Assembly: GCA_946530505.1 (NCBI GenBank)
Contig: CAMNAD010000044.1
Coordinates: 1-10,707 of the forward strand
Direction: 5' to 3'
Source: an uncultured Bacteroidales bacterium
Lineage (GTDB): Bacteria; Bacteroidota; Bacteroidia; Bacteroidales; UBA932
Length of the DNA stretch: 10,707 nucleotides
The notes under the pieces are model-generated. The model did not search any database, had not been told where the DNA came from, and saw nothing but the letters and a program-made list of their open reading frames with translations. This document shows, piece after piece, positions 1 through 6,776 of the stretch (position 1 is its first letter; each line of letters begins with the position of its first letter). A program made the translations under genes and the position numbers.

Positions 1-2014
1 ACACGTGCAACAGACCGTTATCGTGGAGACCTATATCCACAAATGCCCCGAAAGCAGTTATATTTGTCACTATCCCGGGCAGTTCCATTCCTGTCCTGAG
101 GTCTTCGATTTCGTGAATATCCTCGGCAAATGCGAAGTCCGATGCAGCTTCCCTCGGATCCAGTCCCGGCTTTGCCAGCTCTTTTATGATATCGTTCACC
201 GTCGGCAGACCGACGCTCCCTTCCACATAACGTTCTGCCTGAATCCTGGAGCACAGCTCCGCATTTCCGACCAGCTGCTTCACCGAGACCCCGAGATCTC
301 GGGCCATCTTGTCCACAACGAAATAAGATTCGGGATGAACGGCACTGTCATCCAGAGGGTTGGAAGCGCCCCTCACACGCAGGAAACCGGCGCATTGCTC
401 GAACGCCTTCGCCCCCAGGCGGGGCACCTTTTTCAATTCGGAGCGGGAGGAAAAGCCTCCGTTCTCCGAACGGTACGCCACGATATTGGCGGCGAGCTGC
501 GGACCTATCCCGGCGACATAGCGCAACAGATACGGGCTGGCTGTATTCAAATTGACACCCACGGAATTCACGCAAGCCTCTACGGTATTGTCAAGCTTCT
601 CTTTAAGCAATGCCTGGTCCACATCATGCTGATACTGGCCGATTCCGAGATTCTTGGGATCAATCTTAACAAGCTCTGCCAGAGGGTCCATAAGCCTGCG
701 ACCTATAGAAACCGCACCGCGGACAGTCACATCCTCGTCAGGAAACTCTTCCCTTCCCACTTCGGATGCCGAATAAACCGACGCCCCGTCTTCACTGACA
801 GTCCATACCTTGCACCCTTCCGGCAACTCCACCTTGCGGAAGAATTCCGACGTTTCCCTGCTCGCAGTTCCGTTGCCTATGGCCACGGCCTCGATGCAGT
901 ACTTCTCCAGCATGTCCTGCACAGCCACAAGGGCCTTTACCTTCTCGTTTTGGGGCGGATGTGGATAGATGATGGTATGATACAGTAGATTTCCCTGTTC
1001 GTCGAGGCATGCAATCTTGCATCCGTTGCGGAATCCGGGGTCGACCGCCATGGTACGTTTCTGTCCGACGGGGGCTCCCAGAAGCAACTGCTTGAGATTC
1101 TCTCCAAAGACGCGTATGCTCTCGATATCTGCCTTCTCTTTCGCCTCTCTCAACACTTCCGAACTGATGGAAGGTTCCAGCAAGCGCTTGAAACTGTCAT
1201 CCACCGCCTCGCGTATCTGCTCTCCCAAATCTCCGGAAGGATACCCCTGCATCTGACAGAAATCGTAGTAGATTTTCTTTCCGCAGCGCTCCGGGTCGGA
1301 GTCTACACTAATGTTCAGAAAACCTTCATTCTCTGCACGCAGAATGGCCAGGAGGCTGTGTGAAGGCACTTTGTCAAGAGGATACGACCAGTTGAAATAA
1401 CTCCTGTATTTGTCCGCTTCAGGTCCTTCGGCCTTTCTTGTAACTTTCGAAACCACTCTGCGGGTACGGAATATCTGTCGAAGGTTCTCTCGTATCACGG
1501 CCGTTTCGCTCAGGCGCTCCGCTATTATGTCGCGGGCCCCGGCGAGAGCGGCTTCGGCATCCTCCACTTTTCCGGGCTTCACAAAACGGGCCGCCTCAGA
1601 ATGGGGATTGCGCGCCTTAAGATTCCACATGGAATCCGCCAGCGGCTCAAGTCCCAGTTCCTTTGCGACCGTCGCACGGGTACGTCTCTTCGGCTTGTAA
1701 GGAAGATACAGGTCCTCCAACTCAGAGCTCACCACGCAACTCTCAATTTTCGCACGCAGTTCGTCAGTCAGGACACCGGCCTCGGAAACGGTCTTTAGCA
1801 CGGTTTCCTTGCGTTTCTCCATTTCGGCGAAAACATCCACCCAGTGTTTGAGTTCCGCAACCTCACTGTCGTCCATTCCTCCTGTTTTTTCCTTGCGGTA
1901 ACGGCTTATAAAAGGGATGGTGTCGCCTTCTGCAAACAAATCCGCACAGTTCTCCACCTGCCAGGCCTTCAACCCCATCAAGCCGGCAATATGATTGATG
2001 TAAATCTCTTTCAT
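1..2014 (-). CDS. tex: Tex family transcription accessory / RNA-binding protein (3' end cut by the window edge)
   Basis: Reading the minus strand from the ATG at 2014 gives 671 codons with no stop before the window edge; I checked the frame codon by codon. The order of parts is that of Tex: a helical N-terminal region (about residues 1-315, with the early motif TIPFISRYRKEKTGGMDD), a YqgF/RNase H-like domain starting near residue 320 with DPGFRNG (325-331), the conserved LGIGQYQHDVDQ (456-467), a helix-hairpin-helix with GIGPQLAANI (502-511), and the start of an S1 RNA-binding domain (from about 644, PGIVTNITAFGAFVDIG). Family members are a little over 700 residues, so only roughly the last 40 residues are missing. 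Tex proteins are cytoplasmic, bind nucleic acid and are linked to transcription. The start lies 3 nt after the stop of the upstream CLC gene, so co-transcription is likely. Identity is very sure; the exact role in this organism is not. Confidence 0.96.
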   Translation of the reverse strand, partial: MKEIYINHIAGLMGLKAWQVENCADLFAEGDTIPFISRYRKEKTGGMDDSEVAELKHWVDVFAEMEKRKETVLKTVSEAGVLTDELRAKIESCVVSSELEDLYLPYKPKRRTRATVAKELGLEPLADSMWNLKARNPHSEAARFVKPGKVEDAEAALAGARDIIAERLSETAVIRENLRQIFRTRRVVSKVTRKAEGPEADKYRSYFNWSYPLDKVPSHSLLAILRAENEGFLNISVDSDPERCGKKIYYDFCQMQGYPSGDLGEQIREAVDDSFKRLLEPSISSEVLREAKEKADIESIRVFGENLKQLLLGAPVGQKRTMAVDPGFRNGCKIACLDEQGNLLYHTIIYPHPPQNEKVKALVAVQDMLEKYCIEAVAIGNGTASRETSEFFRKVELPEGCKVWTVSEDGASVYSASEVGREEFPDEDVTVRGAVSIGRRLMDPLAELVKIDPKNLGIGQYQHDVDQALLKEKLDNTVEACVNSVGVNLNTASPYLLRYVAGIGPQLAANIVAYRSENGGFSSRSELKKVPRLGAKAFEQCAGFLRVRGASNPLDDSAVHPESYFVVDKMARDLGVSVKQLVGNAELCSRIQAERYVEGSVGLPTVNDIIKELAKPGLDPREAASDFAFAEDIHEIEDLRTGMELPGIVTNITAFGAFVDIGLHDNGLLHV

Positions 2015-2017
2015 ATA

Positions 2018-3742
2018 TCAGTCTTCAGCAGTAATCTTTTTGAGTTCCTCCCGGTATGCCGCAAGAATCCTGGACCGTGAGATGAAACCGAGGTATATCC
2101 CTTCGCGCGTCAGTACAGGGAGTCTCCAGACCTCGGTACGGTCGAATTTGCGCATCACATCCTCCATCCTCTCATCTTCATAAACAATATCGGCCGGGAG
2201 ATGCATCAGGTCACGCACGTGCAATTTGGCAAGGGCGTCGGGCTCAAATATATGCTTGCGTATGTCGTCCATCTCAAGCACACCCTGGAAACGCCCCTCT
2301 GAACTTATGACAGGGAATACCGCGACAGTACTGCCCGAAATAATGCCGGAAACATCTTGAAGCGAGTCATTCGGGCTGAGCCTGGGATACTTGTCCCGGA
2401 TGAGGTCCCTGGTATTCATCAGGGTAAGGACTGCGTGGTCGCTGTCGTGAGTAAGCAAATCCCCGCTCTGTGCAATCCGCTTGGTATAAATGGAATAGCG
2501 TTCGCGTATCCTTGTAACTCCATACGAACTTGTCGCGCAGAGGATGAGCGGCAGGAGCAACTCGTATCCTCCCGTTATTTCGGCTATCAGGAATATGGCC
2601 GTCATAGGAGCCTGCATTACCCCTGCCATAAGTCCGGCCATTCCCACGAGCGCAAAGTTCTGCTCAGGAAGAGACAGCCCGCACAGATTTACAGTACGAG
2701 CTATCAGGAATCCGAGGATGGCTCCCTCAAACAAGGTAGGGCCGAATGTCCCGCCCACTCCCCCGCCGCTGTTGGTGAGTGTCATACTCACGACCTTGAG
2801 AAGCAGGACTAAAATGAGGAATACAGGCATGCCCCAGGGCGACTGCAGCAAGAAGAGCAAGGGATTCGGATTGCTGCCAAGGCGGAGTTCACCGCCATTC
2901 AGCAGCTGGCCTATCGAATCATAGCCCTCGCCGAACAAAGGCGGGAACAGCCAGACCAGCAGCGACAGACCTGCTCCACAGGCAGCCCAGCGCACCCAGG
3001 GACTGCGGAAATCGCTCTTCAGTCTGTCTTCCAGCCAGAGAGTGAAACGGGTGAAATACTGTGATACCAGGCCGCAGAATACGCCAAGCAGAAGGTAGAA
3101 CGGCAGGTTCCCCATTGAGAAAGGCGCCAGCGAGCAGGAGAAAGGAGACTCCGCCCCCAAAAACACATAAGAAACGACCGTTGCCGTAAGAGTCGATACC
3201 AACAAAGGCATTATCGAACTCATCGATATGTTGAAGAGCAGAATCTCCAGAGTAAAGAGGACACCGGCAAGAGGGGCCTTGAATATACCGGCAATGGCAC
3301 CTGCGGCCCCGCAGCCAAGGAGTACCGTCACCCCCCTGTAGGAAAGTTTAGCCGCACGTCCGATATTGCTGCCGAACGCTGCTCCGGTATAAACGATAGG
3401 AGCCTCCGCGCCGACAGAACCGCCCAATCCGATGGTGAGCGCACTTGTCAGCAGCGACGACCACATGTTATGCGGTTTGATACGGGATTCGTGCCTTGAT
3501 ACTGCAAGCAGCACCTTGGTTACTCCGTGCCCGATATTGTCCTTAACCAGATATCTTACTATAATGAGTGATATCAGCATACCCAACGCCGGGAACAGGA
3601 AGTACCCGCTGCGGATGAGGCCGTGGATGAATTCAATGACACGGAGCAAGAATACAGCAGCAACTCCTGCGCAAAGCCCCACAATGAGACTGAGCAGCAG
3701 GAGTTTGGCGTTCTCGCTTAGTTTTATGTAAGGAAGCTTCAT
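2018..3742 (-). CDS. CLC-family chloride channel / transporter with C-terminal CBS pair
   Basis: A 574-residue inner-membrane CLC protein. The membrane part (about 1-425) carries the family signatures: GHGVT (71-75), GSVGAEAPIV (108-117) with the external gating glutamate E113, GIFKAPLAG (152-160), GGTFGP (330-335), and SIYT (417-420) with the central tyrosine Y419. Two CBS domains follow (about 440-500 and 510-570); in other proteins these bind adenine nucleotides. Two positions differ from E. coli ClcA: the internal proton glutamate (E203 there) aligns with I167, and the central serine (S107 there) aligns with H72. Whether it is a Cl-/H+ exchanger, a channel or has another anion preference cannot be read from sequence. 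An in-frame ATG at 3868 exists, but the 42 residues it adds overlap the upstream gene and are low-complexity. The ATG at 3742 begins a typical lysine-containing, then hydrophobic, N-terminus and sits 7 nt after the upstream stop, so I chose it. tex starts 3 nt downstream. Confidence 0.94.
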   Translation of the reverse strand: MKLPYIKLSENAKLLLLSLIVGLCAGVAAVFLLRVIEFIHGLIRSGYFLFPALGMLISLIIVRYLVKDNIGHGVTKVLLAVSRHESRIKPHNMWSSLLTSALTIGLGGSVGAEAPIVYTGAAFGSNIGRAAKLSYRGVTVLLGCGAAGAIAGIFKAPLAGVLFTLEILLFNISMSSIMPLLVSTLTATVVSYVFLGAESPFSCSLAPFSMGNLPFYLLLGVFCGLVSQYFTRFTLWLEDRLKSDFRSPWVRWAACGAGLSLLVWLFPPLFGEGYDSIGQLLNGGELRLGSNPNPLLFLLQSPWGMPVFLILVLLLKVVSMTLTNSGGGVGGTFGPTLFEGAILGFLIARTVNLCGLSLPEQNFALVGMAGLMAGVMQAPMTAIFLIAEITGGYELLLPLILCATSSYGVTRIRERYSIYTKRIAQSGDLLTHDSDHAVLTLMNTRDLIRDKYPRLSPNDSLQDVSGIISGSTVAVFPVISSEGRFQGVLEMDDIRKHIFEPDALAKLHVRDLMHLPADIVYEDERMEDVMRKFDRTEVWRLPVLTREGIYLGFISRSRILAAYREELKKITAED

Positions 3743-3749
3743 CTTGCGG

Positions 3750-4121
3750 CTATTCGCCGTCGGCCCCGTCGTCATCTCCGCCATACTGGGAGATGTTGTC
3801 GTCGGGGAGGGTGCCGGCTCCGGCATCCGCATCGGCGGAAGGGCCTGCCACCTGTTCGTTCTCGGCATTTTCCTCGCCCTCGAGCCAGCGTTCGATGTCC
3901 TCGAGATCGTCGGTCTCGACCTTGATTTTTACAAGGCAGATGGAATCCGGCATCTCGATGGTAACCGCATAGAACGGGGTCCCGTCAGGCTTTGTATATT
4001 TTGTAAGATCCTGGAACCAGTCATTGAACCCGCCGGGGTACTTTTCGTTGAAAGCTGCAGCCAGCTCGTCCGACATATTCTCGTAGCTGATTACGCGTCT
4101 CTTCTTGTTGTCTTGTGGCAT
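3750..4121 (-). CDS. Small conserved-looking hypothetical protein with acidic C-terminal tail
   Basis: A 123-residue soluble protein with no signal peptide or membrane segment. The N-terminus is basic (KKRR at 6-9). A compact middle (about 10-80) includes SYENMSDEL, KYPGGF, PFYAVTIE and LVKIKVETDD and looks like a small alpha/beta domain. Residues about 70-123 are strongly acidic and low-complexity (DDLEDIERWLEGEE, later DDDGADGE). From memory, proteins of this plan (basic start, YPxGF, FYxV..E, LVKIKV, acidic tail) occur as uncharacterised genes in Bacteroidales; I know of no assigned function. A TTG start at 4142 would add seven residues, but the ATG at 4121 is preferred because the TTG lies inside the inverted repeat and promoter-like sequence upstream. 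The gene sits 59 bp after argS and 7 nt before the CLC gene, so it probably shares that gene's transcript. An acidic tail can indicate a chaperone-like, nucleic-acid-mimic or basic-partner-binding role, but this is only conjecture. Confidence 0.85.
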   Translation of the reverse strand: MPQDNKKRRVISYENMSDELAAAFNEKYPGGFNDWFQDLTKYTKPDGTPFYAVTIEMPDSICLVKIKVETDDLEDIERWLEGEENAENEQVAGPSADADAGAGTLPDDNISQYGGDDDGADGE

Positions 4122-4137
4122 AGTGTCTTTAATTTGC

Positions 4138-4169
4138 TGCAATATTAGAGCAAACTTTTCTAATTTGCA
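4138..4169. repeat. Imperfect inverted repeat (hairpin) between argS and the small acidic gene
   Basis: The left arm TGCAATATTAGA (4138-4149) and right arm TCTAATTTGCA (4159-4169) are reverse complements except for one bulged base, giving 11 base pairs around a 9-base loop. It fills most of the 59-bp gap after the argS stop. No T-run follows it on either strand, so it is not a standard intrinsic terminator. It may be an RNA hairpin that affects mRNA processing or read-through, or a DNA operator, since it overlaps a promoter-like sequence. Confidence 0.55.
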
Positions 4170-4170
4170 A
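4140..4170 (-). promoter_or_regulatory. Possible Bacteroidota-type promoter for the small acidic gene, clc and tex
   Basis: On the minus strand, TTG (4170-4168) is followed after 20 nt by TAATATTG (4147-4140). This differs at one position from the Bacteroidota -7 consensus TAnnTTTG and has roughly the expected distance to a -33 TTG-type element. A start a few bases downstream would leave a leader of only about 10-15 nt before the ATG at 4121. The sequence is A/T-rich, so a chance match is quite possible. Confidence 0.3.
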
Positions 4171-4180
4171 TAGCTGAAAG

Positions 4181-5911
4181 CTACATTCTTTCGGGAAGTT
4201 CGATTCCCAGGAGCGCCATACTCTTTGCAAGTACCTGAGAAACAGTATCAATCAGTACAAGGCGTGTGTTTCGCAACTTTACATTACTTTCGCGGAGTAT
4301 CTGAGTATCGTGATAATACTGATTGAACTCCTTGGCAAGATCGTAGGCATAATTGGCCATAACTGCCGGAGAGAATGCCGCCGCAGCTTCAGCAAGTTTC
4401 TGACGGTACAGGTTAAGCAACTGCACAAGGCGAATCTCCTTGGGGCTCAACTCGACGTTTTCAAGGGCAGGCACATATCCGGCTTCGGCAGCTTTTCTCA
4501 AGATGGAACGGATACGGGCGTGGGTATACTGGATGAAAGGGCCTGTATTACCGTTGAAGTCGATGGATTCTTTGGGGTTGAACAGCATCTTCTTCTTTGG
4601 ATCCACCTTGAGTATGAAATACTTGAGCGCTCCGAGCCCTATCATATGATAGAGTTTTTCTTTATCCGCCTCGGGAATGTCTGCGAGTTTGCCCGATTCT
4701 TCGGACGTGGCTTTTGCTTCAAGATACATATCCTCTATAAGGTCGTCCGCATCGACAACGGTTCCCTCGCGGGACTTCATCTTGCCTTCCGGAAGTTCCA
4801 CCATACCGTATGAAAGGTGATAGATGCGCTCCGCCCAGTCAAAGCCGAGTTTCGCAAGAACCAGTTTCAGTACCTGAAAATGATAGTTCTGCTCATCACC
4901 GACCACATACACGTGGGAATCCAGCTTATATTCCGCAAAGCGGCGCTCAGCCGTACCAAGGTCCTGAGTCATATAAACGGATGTTCCGTCTGAGCGCAGC
5001 AAAAGCTTGCGGTCCAGGCCGTCGGCAGTGAGGTCGCACCACACGCTCCCGTCCGGATCTTTTACGAACACGCCGCTGTCCAGCCCCTTCTGCACGAGCT
5101 CCTTTCCGAGGAGATAGGTGTCGTGCTCATAATATGTCCTGTCGAAACTGATTCCGAGCGCCTTGTAGGTCTGGTTGAATCCGTCGAAAACCCAACCGTT
5201 CATTTTTTCCCAGAGAGCGCGCACTTCCGGATCGCCCTGCTCCCACTTCACGAGCATTTCATGGACCTTGTCGATTACGGAAGGATCCTCCTTCTCCATT
5301 TTGGAGAATTCTACATAGCAGTCTCCTACCAGATGGTCGCCTTTTTTGCCTGTGCTTTCCGGAGTAGCTCCATCGAAACGCTGCTGCCAGGCATACATGC
5401 TCTTGCAGATGTGTACGCCACGGTCGTTGACCAGGGTCGACTTGATGACCTCGTTACCCGCTGCGGAAAGCAGGCGGCTGACAGAGTCACCAAGGAGGTT
5501 GTTGCGTATATGACCAAGATGCAGAGGTTTGTTTGTATTTGGAGAAGAGAACTCCACCATAATCCTCTTTCCCGTGGAAGGAAGCCGGAAATACTCATCC
5601 CCGGCAGCCACCAGCGACTCCAGGGCCTCACGCCAATAAAGATTCGAAAGACTCAGGTTCAGAAAGCCCTTGACACTGTTGAAGGCGCTGATTTCCGGGC
5701 ACTTGTCCACGAGCCATCCACCAATGGCAGCCCCCGTTGCATCGGGAGCGGCGTGGCTAATCCTTAAAAGAGGAAAGACTACAAGTGTGTAGTCTCCCTC
5801 GAATTCCTTGCGCGTTACCTGCACCTGAAGCGTGACAGGGTCCACCTCGGCATTGTATATTTCCTTCACGGCCTGTGCGGCCTTTGCTGCGATGAATTGT
5901 TCAGGGGTCAT
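4181..5911 (-). CDS. argS: Arginyl-tRNA synthetase
   Basis: A 576-residue cytoplasmic class I aminoacyl-tRNA synthetase that charges tRNA-Arg with arginine using ATP. Visible parts in order: an N-terminal additional domain typical of ArgRS (about 1-110); the Rossmann catalytic core with SSPNTNKPLHLGH ending in the HIGH-type motif HLGH (131-134); the KMSKS-equivalent loop KMKSREGT (377-384); and an all-helical DALR anticodon-binding domain with IQYTHARIRSIL (460-471), running to the terminal GIELPERM. The length is close to the family's usual 550-600 residues, and nothing essential appears missing. The ATG at 5911 comes one nucleotide after the rpoD stop (TAA-A-ATG), which suggests translational coupling with rpoD. 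The stop TAG at 4181 is followed by a 59-bp gap with a hairpin. Confidence 0.97.
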   Translation of the reverse strand: MTPEQFIAAKAAQAVKEIYNAEVDPVTLQVQVTRKEFEGDYTLVVFPLLRISHAAPDATGAAIGGWLVDKCPEISAFNSVKGFLNLSLSNLYWREALESLVAAGDEYFRLPSTGKRIMVEFSSPNTNKPLHLGHIRNNLLGDSVSRLLSAAGNEVIKSTLVNDRGVHICKSMYAWQQRFDGATPESTGKKGDHLVGDCYVEFSKMEKEDPSVIDKVHEMLVKWEQGDPEVRALWEKMNGWVFDGFNQTYKALGISFDRTYYEHDTYLLGKELVQKGLDSGVFVKDPDGSVWCDLTADGLDRKLLLRSDGTSVYMTQDLGTAERRFAEYKLDSHVYVVGDEQNYHFQVLKLVLAKLGFDWAERIYHLSYGMVELPEGKMKSREGTVVDADDLIEDMYLEAKATSEESGKLADIPEADKEKLYHMIGLGALKYFILKVDPKKKMLFNPKESIDFNGNTGPFIQYTHARIRSILRKAAEAGYVPALENVELSPKEIRLVQLLNLYRQKLAEAAAAFSPAVMANYAYDLAKEFNQYYHDTQILRESNVKLRNTRLVLIDTVSQVLAKSMALLGIELPERM

Positions 5912-5912
5912 T

Positions 5913-6773
5913 TTATCCCAGGTAAGATTTCAGTAATTTGCTTGCGGATGGTTTCTTAAGTTTGCGGATGGCCTTTTCCTTTATTTGACGCACACGCTCA
6001 CGGGTAAGGTCGAGGCGTTCGCCAATCTCCTCGAGAGTCATTTCCTGGCATCCGATGCCGAAGAAACTCTTGATGATCTCGCGTTCACGGCCGGTAAGGA
6101 TCTGCAGGGCGCGTTCTATTTCGATGCTGAGGCTTTCGTTGGTGAGGCCCTTGTCAGCCATAGGGCTGTCGTCATTGGGAAGGACATCCAGCAGGCTGTT
6201 GTCTTCGCCTTCGACGAACGGGGCATCCACGCTCACGTGACGGCCGCTCACCCGGATGGTATCCGCAATCTTGTCCTGAGGGATGTCGATCATTTCCGCC
6301 AGTTCATCGGTAGAAGGCTGGCGCTCGTGCTCCTGTTCGAATTTGCCTAGAGCCTTGTTGATCTTGTTGAGCGAACCTACCTGGTTCAGAGGCAGACGTA
6401 CTATGCGGGACTGCTCTGCCAGAGCCTGGAGGATACTCTGACGAATCCACCATACAGCGTAGGAAATGAATTTGAAGCCACGGGTTTCATCGAACTTTTC
6501 TGCCGCCTTGATAAGGCCCAGGTTCCCTTCATTGATCAAATCAGGAAGGCTAAGCCCCTGATTCTGGTACTGCTTTGCAACAGACACCACGAAACGGAGA
6601 TTAGCCCTCGTGAGTTTTTCCAGCGCTGCCTGGTCGCCTTTGCGTATGCGCTGGGCAAGTTCTACTTCTTCTTCCGGCGACACCAACTCCTCTCGGCCTA
6701 TTTCCTGGAGGTATTTGTCCAGCGAGGCACTCTCGCGGTTGGTAATCGATTTGGTAATCTTTAATTGTCTCAT
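5913..6773 (-). CDS. rpoD: Primary (housekeeping) RNA polymerase sigma factor, Bacteroidota type
   Basis: A 286-residue sigma-70 factor that directs RNA polymerase to housekeeping promoters. Region 1.2 begins near residue 16 (SLDKYLQEIG). Region 2 spans about 53-122, with NLRFVVSVAKQY, then the core-binding and -10-recognition segment DLINEGNLGLIKA...GFKFISYAVWWIRQ. Region 3 covers about 133-206. Region 4 has the helix-turn-helix TLEEIGERLDLTRERVRQIK (246-265). Region 1.1 and the large non-conserved insert of E. coli RpoD are absent, as expected for the short primary sigma of Bacteroidota, whose promoters use TAnnTTTG. Nearly identical sequence to other Bacteroidota primary sigmas makes a group 3/4 alternative factor unlikely. 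Its ATG follows the htrA stop after a second in-frame stop (TAA TAG ATG), and argS starts 1 nt beyond its own TAA. I see no separate promoter at its start, so it is probably expressed from an upstream promoter. Confidence 0.97.
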   Translation of the reverse strand: MRQLKITKSITNRESASLDKYLQEIGREELVSPEEEVELAQRIRKGDQAALEKLTRANLRFVVSVAKQYQNQGLSLPDLINEGNLGLIKAAEKFDETRGFKFISYAVWWIRQSILQALAEQSRIVRLPLNQVGSLNKINKALGKFEQEHERQPSTDELAEMIDIPQDKIADTIRVSGRHVSVDAPFVEGEDNSLLDVLPNDDSPMADKGLTNESLSIEIERALQILTGREREIIKSFFGIGCQEMTLEEIGERLDLTRERVRQIKEKAIRKLKKPSASKLLKSYLG

Positions 6774-6776
6774 CTA

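Noticed and set aside
5..988. 327-codon plus-strand open frame at the left edge
   Set aside because: It lies wholly antisense to tex, which has a full set of family motifs in 671 uninterrupted codons. The plus-strand translation has no recognisable domain and is rich in Cys, His and Arg, as expected of a shadow frame.
3743..3868. N-terminal extension of the CLC gene from an upstream ATG
   Set aside because: The extra 42 residues are proline/threonine/serine-rich low complexity, overlap the end of the small acidic gene in another frame and do not match a CLC N-terminus. The ATG at 3742 fits better.
4122..4142. TTG start adding seven residues to the small acidic protein
   Set aside because: The TTG falls within the inverted repeat and promoter-like sequence. 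The ATG at 4121 is a better initiator and is followed directly by the basic head of the protein.
4138..4169. Intrinsic terminator after argS
   Set aside because: The hairpin is A/T-rich and is not followed by a run of T on either strand, so a standard Rho-independent terminator is not supported.
5123..5767. 214-codon plus-strand frame opposite argS
   Set aside because: It is antisense to the ArgRS catalytic domain, with no motif and no start signal of its own.
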